This document shows, one piece after another, positions 44,352-54,165 of a stretch of 64,000 nt of DNA. A model generated the notes under the pieces. The model saw only the letters and a list, made by a program, of their open reading frames with translations. It was not told where the DNA came from and did not search any database. The translations under genes and the position numbers were made by a program. This DNA is from CAIJXB01 sp964455905 (GTDB lineage Bacteria > Chlamydiota > Chlamydiia > Chlamydiales > Rhabdochlamydiaceae). The stretch's first letter is position 1; each line of letters opens with the position of its first letter. Where the stretch lies: positions 310,001 through 374,000 of the forward strand of contig CAYVYN010000001.1 of the NCBI GenBank assembly GCA_964455905.1. The letters run 5' to 3'.

Positions 44352-45586
44352 GTGTAAATAGCAAGAAAACTGGTTCTGTATTTGGAGGAGCTCTTTTAAT
44401 CACAGGTAGTTGTGTGGGGGCCGGAATGCTAGGCCTTCCTATTCTATCAGGTCTTGCTGGGTTAGGTCCTGCACTCATTATGTTCACTGTTGCATGGCTT
44501 TTTATGACGTTAACAAGTCTTTTACTTGTTGAAGCAAATAGCTGGTTCCCTAAGCAAGTTAATCTTCTTTCCATGGTCGATCATGCTCTTGGTAAAGTAG
44601 GAAAGAATATTTGTTTGGTCACCTATTTATTTTTATTTTATGCTCTTTTAGTGGCTTATGTTTCGGCTAGTGGGGGTCTTTTTTCCTCTCTTTTATATAA
44701 CGTATATGGAATAAGTTTTTCTTCTTGGTTAGGAAGTCTTCTTTTTGTAGTGATTTTTGGCCTTGTTGTTTATAGAGGAACTAGGAGAGTTGACCTTTGG
44801 AATAGGGTTCTTATGGTTGGGAAGATCTTTTTTTTTCTTGCCCTAGTTTTAATAGGTTCTAAGTATATACAGCCTAAGTTGTTATCTCGATCCCACTTTT
44901 CTCTTTCTTTTTTTGCTTTACCTATTCTTATTACTTCTTTTGGATTCCACAATATGGTTCCAAGTTTAACAGCATACTTTCATAAGGATTTAAAAAAGGT
45001 TAGAACCTCTATTTTTATAGGAGGGTTATTTGCTTTTTTCATTTATCTTTTATGGGAGATTTTAGTTTTAGGTATAGTTCCTCTTGAAGGAAGCCATGGT
45101 CTTTTAGAAACGTATAGACTGGATCAAGAAGGATCTCAAGCGCTTTCTTCTATTATTGGGTCAGCTTGGATACAACTTTTTGCCCAAGGTCTTGCTTTTT
45201 TTGCTATTTTAACGTCTTTTTTAGCTCAGTCTTTAAGTTTTGTTCATTTTCTTGCAGATGGTTTTAAGGTTTCTTCTGAAAAAAAAGAAAGTGCTTTTCT
45301 TTGTTTTTTAGCATTAGCCCCTCCCTTGCTGCTTTCTATTATTTACCCTAAGTTGTTTTTTAGGGCTTTGGATTTTGCTGGTGGTATTTGTGCAGTACTT
45401 CTTTTTGGCGTTTTGCCAGCTCTTACAGTATGGATTGGAAGGTATCATAAAAAAAGTTCTGTCTCTTACAGAGTTCCAGGTGGCAAAGGAATTCTTGTTT
45501 TTATTTTAATCTTCTCTATCGCTATTTTTTTATTTGAAACCCTCATTTTGTCTGATGTGTTTAGTATTTGGAAAATGAACCCATAA
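44348..45586 (+). CDS. tyrP: Aromatic amino acid permease, TyrP paralogue 1
   Basis: A 412-residue membrane protein with about 11 hydrophobic helices and the Trp/Tyr permease signature GGALLITGSCVGAGMLGLPILSG near the N-terminus. It imports tyrosine or tryptophan, probably by proton symport. The start ATGA overlaps the thyX stop. A paralogue follows 180 bases downstream. Chlamydiae depend on host aromatic amino acids and often carry tyrP in tandem. Confidence 0.9.
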   Translation: MSVNSKKTGSVFGGALLITGSCVGAGMLGLPILSGLAGLGPALIMFTVAWLFMTLTSLLLVEANSWFPKQVNLLSMVDHALGKVGKNICLVTYLFLFYALLVAYVSASGGLFSSLLYNVYGISFSSWLGSLLFVVIFGLVVYRGTRRVDLWNRVLMVGKIFFFLALVLIGSKYIQPKLLSRSHFSLSFFALPILITSFGFHNMVPSLTAYFHKDLKKVRTSIFIGGLFAFFIYLLWEILVLGIVPLEGSHGLLETYRLDQEGSQALSSIIGSAWIQLFAQGLAFFAILTSFLAQSLSFVHFLADGFKVSSEKKESAFLCFLALAPPLLLSIIYPKLFFRALDFAGGICAVLLFGVLPALTVWIGRYHKKSSVSYRVPGGKGILVFILIFSIAIFLFETLILSDVFSIWKMNP

Positions 45587-45765
45587 AAATTTTCATTATT
45601 TTAAATGTACGCATTTCTTATTTTTATCTTGGGTTAGTTTTTTGAAAAATCAATTCTAATTCCTTTTTTGAATTAAATTTTGATTAAAACAATCGATGGC
45701 TTCAAAAAATTATACCTGCTATACTGCATTTTTAAAATGGTTTTCACTATTAGGAGTTTTATTTT

Positions 45766-46980
45766 ATGAAAAAAATGCAGAGGTATAGTCGATTTCTTGG
45801 AGGGGTTCTTCTAATTTCTGGAACATCGATTGGAGCAGGAATGCTTGCTCTTCCTGTTACCACTGTATTTGGGGGGTTTATTCCTTCTGTTTGCGCTTTT
45901 ACTCTTGTTTGGTTTTTGATGTTTATATCTGCTAACTTTTTTTTGGATGTAAATTTACACATAAGAGGAGAGCCTAATTTTATTTCAATGGCAGAGAGGA
46001 CACTTGGAAAATACGGAAAAATCGTTTCTTGGTTTTTGTATTTACTTCTTCTTTATTCCCTTTTGGCTGCCTATCTTGCCGCTTGCTCGCCTTTATTTTC
46101 CCTTGCTTTTACTGCAATTTTTGGATTTGAGCTTTCCTCTTATATAGCACCGTTTTTACTTCCGATTTGTTTTGGAGGATGCCTTTATTTAGGAACTAGA
46201 GGCATTGATTATCTGAACCGTATCCTAATGGCGGGATTAATACTTTCGTATTTTTTTATTGTAGGGGTTGTTCCTCAACACATCGAATTACCTAGTCTTT
46301 TACATATGGATTTTTCAGCTAGTTTTTTAGCTGTTCCTGTTATTATTACATCTTTTGGTTATCATATTATTATACCTAGCCTAACAACATATATGAATCA
46401 TGAGGAAAAATTACTTCGAAAAACAATTTTAGTGGGAAGTATTATTCCTTTTATTGTCTATATTCTTTGGCAGTGGGTTGTCCTTGGAGCCGTTCCTTTT
46501 GCTTCGCTTGTAGAGGCTTGGAAAAGTGGCCTTCCAGCCTCAGAGCCATTAGCTTTATCTTTGCAGTCTAAATGGATAGGATTACCTGTTCGTTTTTTTT
46601 CTTTTTTTGCGATTATTACTTCTTTTCTTGGAATTTCCCTTAGCTTATCTGACTTTTTGAGAGATGGACTAAAACTTAAAAAGGGATGGGAAGGAAAATT
46701 AATTGCTATTAGCCTTACTTTTTTCCCCCCTCTTGTATTTGTCTTTTCTTACCAAAAGGGTTTCTATGCGGCACTTGAATATGGTGGCGCATTTGTTGCC
46801 ATTCTTTTAGGGGTTATTCCTTCTTTGATGGTTCTAAAGCTTAAAACGCATTCCTGGTATCGTACTGTTTGGGGTAAATTTCTTGTGATTTTTGTCATTT
46901 TTCTTTTTTCTATTATTGCTTTTAGTAACATAGCCGACAAGCTCGGGTGGTTTCAAAAATGCATATCTATTTATTTGTAG
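45766..46980 (+). CDS. tyrP: Aromatic amino acid permease, TyrP paralogue 2
   Basis: A 404-residue paralogue of the preceding permease with the same N-terminal signature (GGVLLISGTSIGAGMLALPV) and helix layout. The two share only moderate identity, for example FxxxPxLITSFGxHxxxPSLTxY blocks, so the duplication is not recent and the substrates may differ. A TATACT box lies about 45 bases before the start. The stop codon is seven bases before uvrB. Confidence 0.9.
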   Translation: MKKMQRYSRFLGGVLLISGTSIGAGMLALPVTTVFGGFIPSVCAFTLVWFLMFISANFFLDVNLHIRGEPNFISMAERTLGKYGKIVSWFLYLLLLYSLLAAYLAACSPLFSLAFTAIFGFELSSYIAPFLLPICFGGCLYLGTRGIDYLNRILMAGLILSYFFIVGVVPQHIELPSLLHMDFSASFLAVPVIITSFGYHIIIPSLTTYMNHEEKLLRKTILVGSIIPFIVYILWQWVVLGAVPFASLVEAWKSGLPASEPLALSLQSKWIGLPVRFFSFFAIITSFLGISLSLSDFLRDGLKLKKGWEGKLIAISLTFFPPLVFVFSYQKGFYAALEYGGAFVAILLGVIPSLMVLKLKTHSWYRTVWGKFLVIFVIFLFSIIAFSNIADKLGWFQKCISIYL

Positions 46981-46987
46981 GAGAGCT

Positions 46988-48967
46988 GTGTTTCAATTAA
47001 AAACGAATTTTGAGCCTAAAGGGGATCAGCCTCTTGCTATAGAAAGTCTTGTAGATGGAATTAAAGAGGGAAGGCGTTCTCAAGTTCTTTTGGGTATCAC
47101 GGGGTCTGGTAAAACGTTTACGGTGGCGAACGTAATCCAAAGAGTACAAAAACCAACTCTTATTTTAGCTCATAATAAGACATTAGCAGCGCAGCTTTAT
47201 CAAGAATTTAAAAGTTTTTTCCCGAATAATGCCGTAGAGTATTTTGTTTCTTATTATGATTACTATCAACCAGAAGCCTACATAGCAAGAACAGATACAT
47301 ATATAGAAAAAGATCTAGCTATCAATGATCAAATTGATCGAATGAGACTTTCAGCTACACGTTCTTTGTTAGAAAGAGATGATGTGATTATTGTTTCTTC
47401 TGTTTCTTGTATATATGGTCTAGGAACTCCTGAATATTATCTTCAAATGAGGCTTCATTTGAAGGTCGGAGAAGTAAGAAAAAGAGATGAGGTTTTACTC
47501 CATTTAGTAGAAATGCAGTATAAGAGAAATGAATATGAACTTGTCAGGTCAACGTTTCGATCGAAGGGCGACATCCTTGATATTATGCCGGCATATGAAG
47601 AAGATATGGCGTATCGTATCGAATTTTTTGGGGATGAAATAGACCGTATTGTAGAAATAGATCCTTTGACAGGAAGGGTAAGGAAAAAAATAGAAGAGAT
47701 GACTATTTTCCCAAGCTCTCACCACGTTACGCCTGAATCAGTTAGAGAAACTGCTTTAGAAAGTATTAGCCTTGAATTAGAGGAAAGAATTGCTTTTTTT
47801 GAAAAGCAAGATCGATTTATTGAAAAGCAAAGAATACAAGAAAGAACAGCTCACGATAAAGAAATGATTCGCGAAATTGGTTTTTGTAAAGGAATTGAAA
47901 ATTACTCACGCCACTTTAGTAAAAGAAAAGCTGGAGATCCAGCGCCCTGTCTAATTGATTATTTCCCTTCTGACTACCTATTGATTGTCGACGAATCCCA
48001 CCAGACCTTACCCCAAGTTCATGCGATGTATAACGGAGATAGAGCGCGTAAACAGGCTCTTGTAGAGTTTGGTTTTAGACTACCTTCTGCATTTGATAAT
48101 CGGCCTTTACAATTTCAAGAATTTTATCAAAGGATGCACCAGGTGATTTATGTTTCAGCAACACCTTCTTCTTTTGAGGTTTTGGAAGCAGGAGGCGAAG
48201 TCGTTAAGCAGGAAATCCGACCTACAGGTCTTTTAGACCCAGAGATTGAAGTTAGACCGGCAGGATCTCAAGTAGATGATGCTTTAGAAGAGATTCGTAA
48301 AGAAAAAGTAAGAGAAGGTCGAGTCTTAGTTACTACTTTGACTAAAAAATTAGCTGAAGATCTTTCTGGCTATCTAAATGATATTGGGGTGAAAGCTAAA
48401 TACTTACACTCAGACATTGATACTTTAGAAAGAGTTCAAATTATTAATGAATTGCGTAAGGGTGTTTTTGATGTTTTGGTTGGCGTCAATTTGTTAAGGG
48501 AGGGATTAGATATCCCCGAGGTTTCTTTGGTGATGATTCTAGACGCAGATAAAGAAGGGTTTCTTCGTAGTGAAACAGCTCTTATTCAAAATTGTGGAAG
48601 GGCGGCGAGAAATAGCGAAGGACGTGTAATTATGTACGCAGATAAAATGACTGTCGCAATTAAAAATACTTTGCAAATCACTTCTCAAAGAAGGGAAATG
48701 CAGAAAAAATATAATGAACACCACCACATCACTCCTAAGACGGTAAAAAGAGATCTTCTAGAAGATTTGAGCCAAACTTTTGGAGAGCCTTTACCTACAG
48801 TTCCTGAGAAAAAAGATGAGTCTCATCTTACCATAAAAGAGATAGACAAAAAAATAAAAGAAACAGAATTCGCTATGAAAAAAGCAGCCAAAGAGCTTCG
48901 TTTTGAGGATGCTACGCATTTTAGAGATCTTTTAAAACATTACCAAAGTCTAAGACTTTTGCAATGA
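46988..48967 (+). CDS. uvrB: Excinuclease ABC subunit B
   Basis: A 659-residue UvrB, the damage-verifying helicase-like core of nucleotide excision repair. Walker A is GITGSGKTFT, the beta-hairpin region is YYDYYQPEAYI, motif II is DESHQTLPQ, and motif VI is QNCGRAARNSEGRV. The C-terminal UVR domain (about 620-658) for UvrC/UvrA contact is present. The start is GTG with GGAG just upstream in the tyrP stop. It is CT586 in C. trachomatis. Confidence 0.97.
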   Translation: MFQLKTNFEPKGDQPLAIESLVDGIKEGRRSQVLLGITGSGKTFTVANVIQRVQKPTLILAHNKTLAAQLYQEFKSFFPNNAVEYFVSYYDYYQPEAYIARTDTYIEKDLAINDQIDRMRLSATRSLLERDDVIIVSSVSCIYGLGTPEYYLQMRLHLKVGEVRKRDEVLLHLVEMQYKRNEYELVRSTFRSKGDILDIMPAYEEDMAYRIEFFGDEIDRIVEIDPLTGRVRKKIEEMTIFPSSHHVTPESVRETALESISLELEERIAFFEKQDRFIEKQRIQERTAHDKEMIREIGFCKGIENYSRHFSKRKAGDPAPCLIDYFPSDYLLIVDESHQTLPQVHAMYNGDRARKQALVEFGFRLPSAFDNRPLQFQEFYQRMHQVIYVSATPSSFEVLEAGGEVVKQEIRPTGLLDPEIEVRPAGSQVDDALEEIRKEKVREGRVLVTTLTKKLAEDLSGYLNDIGVKAKYLHSDIDTLERVQIINELRKGVFDVLVGVNLLREGLDIPEVSLVMILDADKEGFLRSETALIQNCGRAARNSEGRVIMYADKMTVAIKNTLQITSQRREMQKKYNEHHHITPKTVKRDLLEDLSQTFGEPLPTVPEKKDESHLTIKEIDKKIKETEFAMKKAAKELRFEDATHFRDLLKHYQSLRLLQ

Positions 48968-49082
48968 TTTCAAATTAAAATTTGATTAATTAATAATTGA
49001 TTGTTATATTGAGTTTATAAATGATTCTATGTTGATTCGTTTAGTTTTTGTATGTATTAAACATTATTAATGGAGATTTATT

Positions 49083-49214
49083 ATGAAAGCAAGGAAACAA
49101 GAACAATTAAAAAGACCTATTCAACAAGAACAACAACAGCAACAGCAACAACAGCCATCCATTCAAAAGAATCCGCAACCGCAAAAAAATCCACAACCGC
49201 AAAAAAGAAAATAA
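49083..49214 (+). CDS. 43-residue Gln/Pro/Lys-rich minigene
   Basis: A 43-residue basic protein: eight consecutive Gln at residues 17-24, then KNPQPQ repeated twice before KRK. It has no hydrophobic part and should be intrinsically disordered. A ribosome binding site (GGAG) precedes the ATG at good spacing, three stop codons in a row (TAATAATAA) end it, and a strong terminator follows. The upstream 110 bases are AT-rich with promoter-like elements. It is therefore a compact, separately transcribed gene. Function unknown; DNA or RNA binding is possible from the charge. It might alternatively be part of a small RNA. Confidence 0.65.
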   Translation: MKARKQEQLKRPIQQEQQQQQQQQPSIQKNPQPQKNPQPQKRK

Positions 49215-49218
49215 TAAT

Positions 49219-49258
49219 AAGCCCTCATTTTTTATGAAAAATGGGGGCTTTATTTTTT
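49219..49258 (+). terminator. Strong terminator after the 43-residue minigene
   Basis: A 14-bp stem (AAGCCCTCATTTTT with AAAAATGGGGGCTT, one T-G pair), a 4-base loop and a T-rich tail TATTTTTT. Confidence 0.9.
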
Positions 49259-49266
49259 AGGAATTT

Positions 49267-50247
49267 ATGATCATAAAACAAACTCACACTATTCCCACTT
49301 CTTTAAGCCATGTGCCCTATATAGCGTCGTTTACAGAAGATCACCCTAAAGTGTTTTCGATCATTCATAAAACAAATTACTCCTATTCTTCTCCTGTTTC
49401 ATTTAGTAAACATTTATTTCGTTTGCAGCCGGAGAATGATATTTCTCAAAATATTTTAAGTTATAAACTTAGCTGCTCTTCAAAAACAGGAAGTGTTTGT
49501 AATTTTACAGGCGCTTTTGGAAATCATGCTTCTTTTTTAGAGATAAAAGAGCCCTATAAAGAGCTTAGTATAGTTAGCGAGTCACTTGTAAGTGTTAGTC
49601 TTTTGCCTAAAAATATGCAGCTTTTACACCAGCCTAGAACAATGCCTTTAATTTGGATGCCGTGGGATCGCATTATGATGCAGGCTTATCTGCAAGCTCC
49701 CGAGCTTCCAGAAGCAGAGTTATTTGCTTTAGCAGAGTACGCTATGAGTTTTGTTGATAAAAATCATCATGATGTTTTTGAAGTTTTAAAAGATATTAAT
49801 CAAACAATCTATAGAGAGTTTACCTATGATTCGGGAAGTAGCACCTTGTTTACAACCCCATTTGACGTTTTTCTCCATCGGAAAGGGGTTTGTCAGGACT
49901 TTGCTAACTTGTTTATTTGTTTAGCTAGACTTCTTGGTATTGCGGCTAGATATCGTGTAGGGTATATTTATACCGGAGGAGATTATGAAAATAAATTACA
50001 GTCTGATGCATCCCATGCTTGGGTTGAAGTGTATTTACCCTATCTCGGCTGGCTAGGATTTGATCCTACAAATGGCTGCTTGGTTGAGAAAAATCATATA
50101 CGAGTAGCGTCTGGTCGTAGTTTTATGGATGCCACTCCTACTTCAGGGACTATCTTTGAAGCTCCAGAGGGAACAAAAGAAACAATGACAACTTCGGTTC
50201 AGGTGATTCTTCTTGACTCTGAAGAGAATCCCCCTAAGAAATTATAG
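49267..50247 (+). CDS. Transglutaminase-like cysteine protein
   Basis: A 326-residue protein with a bacterial transglutaminase N-terminal beta region (SIIHKTNYSYSSPVSFSKHLFRLQP) and a C-terminal transglutaminase-like core. The catalytic triad is visible: Cys in KGVCQDFANLF, His in DASHAWVEVYLP and Asp in GFDPTNG. Members of this COG1305 group are mostly peptidases or amidases; true cross-linking is unproven. No signal peptide. The stop overlaps the SemiSWEET end by 14 bases (convergent). Confidence 0.87.
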   Translation: MIIKQTHTIPTSLSHVPYIASFTEDHPKVFSIIHKTNYSYSSPVSFSKHLFRLQPENDISQNILSYKLSCSSKTGSVCNFTGAFGNHASFLEIKEPYKELSIVSESLVSVSLLPKNMQLLHQPRTMPLIWMPWDRIMMQAYLQAPELPEAELFALAEYAMSFVDKNHHDVFEVLKDINQTIYREFTYDSGSSTLFTTPFDVFLHRKGVCQDFANLFICLARLLGIAARYRVGYIYTGGDYENKLQSDASHAWVEVYLPYLGWLGFDPTNGCLVEKNHIRVASGRSFMDATPTSGTIFEAPEGTKETMTTSVQVILLDSEENPPKKL

Positions 50248-50497
50248 TTACAATTGATGTAATTAGTCCCAAAATAAAGCCTACAGAGTTACAAATGATG
50301 AGCGGGACATCTTTTTTTTTCTTTAAAAAGCCGTAGAGTACCCAAGTAGCGCAGTTTATTGTTGTGGTAATGGCTAATAGAAGAGACCCTTTGTGCCCAT
50401 CTAAAGCCAATTTTATTTGATCTATATAAGAAAAGTACATAGCCATTGAAAGGATGGCTGCTGAGTAACCAATTTTATTGCCAAGATTTTTAGGCAT
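50234..50497 (-). CDS. SemiSWEET-family sugar transporter
   Basis: An 87-residue protein with three hydrophobic segments, the triple-helix-bundle unit of SWEET/MtN3 transporters. NKIGYSAAILSMAMYFSYIDQI and INCATWVLYGFLKKKKDVPLIICNSVGFILGL match the SemiSWEET pattern (N-x-W-x-x-Y-G and a C-terminal Asn). It works as a dimer to move sugars down a gradient. A GGGGAG ribosome binding site lies upstream. Its 3' end overlaps the transglutaminase gene. Confidence 0.85.
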   Translation of the reverse strand: MPKNLGNKIGYSAAILSMAMYFSYIDQIKLALDGHKGSLLLAITTTINCATWVLYGFLKKKKDVPLIICNSVGFILGLITSIVTIIS

Positions 50498-50607
50498 TGC
50501 TCTCCCCGTTTAATTGCTTTTATATTTTCGCATCCTATATTATCCGCATTAAACTGTCTGTAATAGATTTATATATAAATCAGGAAATTTGTTTGGAAAA
50601 AGTCAGA

Positions 50608-51900
50608 ATGTTGTTTTTGTATGAGGCAATAGATCGAATCCCTTCCTATTTGAAGACGGCTTTGAGCGGGTGGCTTGCAAGAGGAATATTTATTGCTTGC
50701 AAGCTTTTAACGATTCCTTTGTTACTGCAGCATTTGCCCAAAGAGCAGTATGCTGCTTTAGCTATTTTAGGTTCTCTTGAGGGGTGGTTTTTACTTTTAG
50801 ATTTTGGGATTGGAATGAGCATCCAAACACATCTTTCCGAGTCTAAAGCAGACAGTAGGCTTCTTGCGGGGATGGTTAAAATCGCCGCTATTTTAGCTCT
50901 TGTATTTTTTCTTTTTGGGTTGCTAACTATAATATGCGCCCTTCCTTTTCTCTCTTCTTTTTTTTTAGGGAGTATTTTATTAGAGAGTCAATCAGCTTCT
51001 TTTTTTCTTTTTTGTAGTATTTGTTTGCTTCTAATGACTCAGGGGTCTATTGCCTCTAAGATTTTATTAGCAAAACATCAAGGGCATTTTATGTATTTTG
51101 TGCAGTCCTTAGGCAGTCTTTGTTCTCTTGCTAGTTTGATTTTTTTGGCTTGTCAAGATCATTTATCGTTATTTTCCTCTGCATTAGCTGTTTTTGGGGT
51201 TCCCTCTTTTTTTTCTTTTTGCCTTGCTATTTTTGTTTTTTCAAAAACTAAGTGGAAAGAAAAGATCAATAAACAGATTTTAAAAAAAGTACTTTTGAGA
51301 GCTAAAAGCTTTTTTCTTTTTACTTTTTTAGCTTCTCTTGTGACCCTATCTGATGCAATTATTGCTCCTAAAATACTTGGAATAGAAGCTATTATTGAGT
51401 ACAACTTTCTTTGCAAAGTTTTTGGCGTGGCTTCTTTTGCGTATTCTGCTTTTTTGCAAGGTCTTTGCCCTGAGTTTAGTGAGGCTCTATCTTTGGGACG
51501 TTTTAAAGAGGTTATTCGGCGTTTGCGTTTTTTTTGTTTTCTAGGAGTCGTAGGAGTTATTGGTTTTTCGTTTTCCGTCTATGTTTTTTCGGGTTTTATA
51601 AAGAACGTTTTTTCGATTTCTTTGGAAGCTTTTCCGATTGTTCTATTTGGTTTATATCTTTGTATTCGGGTTGTTTCTGATTTTCATGCTATGGCGTTAC
51701 AAAGTCATAGTAAGTTGCGTTCTTTTTTTGTTTTAGTGCCTATTCAAGCTATGTTAAGTTTAATACTGCAGTGTGTTCTAGGGCTTTATTTAGGAGTCGT
51801 AGGTATTTTACTTGGACTTAGCGTATCTTATTTGTTAACAGTATTTTGGGCTCTTCCGTGGGAGCTACAAAAAAGAGCAAAGCAGGTAAACGCTTTTTAG
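50608..51900 (+). CDS. Polysaccharide flippase (Wzx/MOP family)
   Basis: A 430-residue membrane protein with about 12 hydrophobic helices, of the Wzx/oligosaccharide flippase type (N-terminal GWLARGIFIACKLLTIPLLLQHLP and the DFGIGMSIQTHLSESKA loop). It should move lipid-linked glycan repeat units across the inner membrane. The frame opens at 50497; a TTG at 50593 (AGGAA six bases upstream) and the ATG at 50608 are the best starts. It is the first gene of the polysaccharide cluster. It could also be a lipid II flippase relative, but the glycosyltransferases that follow favour Wzx. Confidence 0.8.
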   Translation: MLFLYEAIDRIPSYLKTALSGWLARGIFIACKLLTIPLLLQHLPKEQYAALAILGSLEGWFLLLDFGIGMSIQTHLSESKADSRLLAGMVKIAAILALVFFLFGLLTIICALPFLSSFFLGSILLESQSASFFLFCSICLLLMTQGSIASKILLAKHQGHFMYFVQSLGSLCSLASLIFLACQDHLSLFSSALAVFGVPSFFSFCLAIFVFSKTKWKEKINKQILKKVLLRAKSFFLFTFLASLVTLSDAIIAPKILGIEAIIEYNFLCKVFGVASFAYSAFLQGLCPEFSEALSLGRFKEVIRRLRFFCFLGVVGVIGFSFSVYVFSGFIKNVFSISLEAFPIVLFGLYLCIRVVSDFHAMALQSHSKLRSFFVLVPIQAMLSLILQCVLGLYLGVVGILLGLSVSYLLTVFWALPWELQKRAKQVNAF

Positions 51901-51958
51901 GTAGATTTTCTGTTTATTCTGTTTTACCATAGCTTTTTCTTACAAAGGAAATGATTCT

Positions 51959-53119
51959 GTGTTTTTTAGACTAAAAAAAAATTCTTTGTGTGGAAAAGGG
52001 GCTAGTCTTTTTTTTTGTTTTTATAATGTTTTATTAGCTCTCCCTTGTTTTTTTCAAAAAAAAAGAAGCCAGTCTATACACGAAGAATCCCCTAAAATCC
52101 TTCTTTGTTGTTTTGCGTCTTTAGGTGATGTTTTATTAGCAAGTTATAGTATCTCTCCTTTAAAAAAACGTTGGCCCAAGGCGCGTATTGGTTTTTTATG
52201 CTCTCCAATTTCCGCTTCGATGTTACAGATCGTAAAAGATGTGGACTTCATCCACACCATCCCCTATTGGATGAAAAAACAAAGTAAGTTGAAAAATCTA
52301 TTTTCTCTTTTTTATCACTCCTTGTTTATTTATCCTCAAATAGCAAAGGAAATTCAAGGTATTAAGTATGATCTTAGCATTGAACTGCATCCATTTTTTC
52401 CAAACACCATTCCGATTGCTAAAAGAGCAAGGATTCCTCGTAGAATAGGTTTTGGGAGTGGTGGTTATGATATTTTATTAACAGATCCTGTGGACTTGCC
52501 GGAAAAAAGAGAGTACTTACCGTTCCTATATCGAAAATTACTTGCTGTTTTAGAGAGTGACTTAGATTCGCCTAAGGCTTCTTTGGAGATTCCTTTTTCT
52601 CAGAAAATAGCAAACGAAATTAAGGGACGCTCTTTTATTTTATTACAGATGGGCACATCAGATTGTCGTAAGGAGTGGGCTCCTGAGTATTGGCACGCAG
52701 TTGCTATAGAGCTAGTTCGTCTTGGTTTTTTTCTTGTATTTACAGGTAAGGGGGCTCATGATATAGATCTGTGGAACAAAGCGCGTTTAGAAGGTCTTGG
52801 CGTAAATTTAATTGATGCGTTGGATTTGGCAGAATTTGCATTTTTACTTAGACAGGCTAAAGCTGTTATTTCGGTAGATTCATTTCCTGTTCATTTAGCA
52901 GCTATTTTGCAAGTTCCTTTTGTGGCTCTTTACTTATATAGTGAATCTATAGAGTTTTGGCTGCCAGAGGATGCTTGTGGATCTCTTTTAGTAAAAAATG
53001 AGTGTGTAAGAAAAAATAGCAAAAAAAATCATCCAAGAGCGAGTTATCTCGACAAGATAAGTCCCTTAGATGTTTTATTAAAGGTAAAAATCCTTTTAGA
53101 GGAAGTTTTAGTTTTATGA
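51959..53119 (+). CDS. GT9-family glycosyltransferase (heptosyltransferase-like)
   Basis: A 386-residue GT-B enzyme of the GT9 family, the LPS heptosyltransferase group. Features: ILLCCFASLGDVLLASYSISPLKKRWP (family N-terminus, the acceptor-binding Asp is in GDVLL), LLQMGTSDCRKEWAPEYW and the C-terminal nucleotide-sugar loop FLLRQAKAVISVDSFPVHLAAIL. The start is GTG with AAAGGAAA upstream. The ATGA overlap with the next gene indicates an operon. The donor could be ADP-heptose or another sugar. Confidence 0.85.
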   Translation: MFFRLKKNSLCGKGASLFFCFYNVLLALPCFFQKKRSQSIHEESPKILLCCFASLGDVLLASYSISPLKKRWPKARIGFLCSPISASMLQIVKDVDFIHTIPYWMKKQSKLKNLFSLFYHSLFIYPQIAKEIQGIKYDLSIELHPFFPNTIPIAKRARIPRRIGFGSGGYDILLTDPVDLPEKREYLPFLYRKLLAVLESDLDSPKASLEIPFSQKIANEIKGRSFILLQMGTSDCRKEWAPEYWHAVAIELVRLGFFLVFTGKGAHDIDLWNKARLEGLGVNLIDALDLAEFAFLLRQAKAVISVDSFPVHLAAILQVPFVALYLYSESIEFWLPEDACGSLLVKNECVRKNSKKNHPRASYLDKISPLDVLLKVKILLEEVLVL

Positions 53120-54165
53120 CAATTCAACTATCAATATGTATTCCATCTTACAATAGAGCGAAATTTCTACCAGACTTACTTAATAGCATCGTATCCCAAT
53201 ATGATGAAAGAGTAGAAATTGTTATTTCAGATAATGGTTCCATTGATGGAACTGAAGCCTTAGTGCGAACTTGGCAGCAAAAATACCCGCGCATTGTTTA
53301 TGAACGGTTTACGAAAAATGTAGGACCAGATCGTTGTTTTATGCGTAGTGTCGAACTTGCTTCTGGTACTTTTTGTTGGCTTATGGGTGATGATGACATT
53401 ATAGAACAGGGTGGGTTAGAAAGAGTTTTAAATGCTCTTTCAGATTCTCTTACAGGCATTACAGTAAATCGTTTTGCCTATGATTCTTCATTACAAAAAA
53501 AATGGATAGAACCATCAATTACAGGGCTCGATAAAGATACTCTTTTTATTGATGCTAAAAGGTGCTTTTCTTCTATTTTTGTTCTTTTTGGTTTTTTATC
53601 TGCTCAGATAATTAGAAAGTCAGCCTGGATTTCTGTCATAAAACAAGAGGATGTTTCTCCTTATTTTAATGCGTATGTCCTTGTTTACATTATGGGAAGA
53701 ATGATTCAAAAAGAGCCTTCTTGGTTGTACATAGATATGCCTTGTGTGGGATGGAGAAGTGGCAATGATTCTTTTGCCGCTGAATTAGGAAGGTATCGTC
53801 GTTTTAAATTAGATGTTCTTGGTTACGATTCGATTTTGCAGGGGCTTTTTTCTAAAGATAAACCCTTTCTAAAACAAATGTTAACTCGTGTTTTGCAAGT
53901 TCATTTATTAGGTCATGTCAGAGATTTGAAATTTACAAGTAGTGGTTTTGTGTGGCAGGGATTAACTCTTTGCCTTCCAAGGTTTTATAAATTAACGGCT
54001 TTTTGGATGAGCTTATTCCCTTTGTTATGCGTTCCGAAAAGTCTTTTATTATTCGCTCGGAAACTTAAATGTCTTTCGCGGATTTTTCTACTCAGGCAAA
54101 AAGAGTTTTTTTGTTATAAGTCTCGTAGCGACAAGGGGGTTATGTGCAAAGAAAAAGAGCTTTAA
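53116..54165 (+). CDS. GT2-family glycosyltransferase
   Basis: A 349-residue GT-A enzyme. N-terminal LSICIPSYNRAKFLPDLLNSI and VIVISDNGSIDGTE-like nucleotide segments are typical of GT2; the DxD-like site is MGDDDI. The C-terminal third has a hydrophobic, possibly membrane-associated part (FWMSLFPLLCVPKSLLLFA). It overlaps the previous gene by 4 bases and gmd by 22 bases. Sugar donor unknown. Confidence 0.85.
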   Translation: MTIQLSICIPSYNRAKFLPDLLNSIVSQYDERVEIVISDNGSIDGTEALVRTWQQKYPRIVYERFTKNVGPDRCFMRSVELASGTFCWLMGDDDIIEQGGLERVLNALSDSLTGITVNRFAYDSSLQKKWIEPSITGLDKDTLFIDAKRCFSSIFVLFGFLSAQIIRKSAWISVIKQEDVSPYFNAYVLVYIMGRMIQKEPSWLYIDMPCVGWRSGNDSFAAELGRYRRFKLDVLGYDSILQGLFSKDKPFLKQMLTRVLQVHLLGHVRDLKFTSSGFVWQGLTLCLPRFYKLTAFWMSLFPLLCVPKSLLLFARKLKCLSRIFLLRQKEFFCYKSRSDKGVMCKEKEL

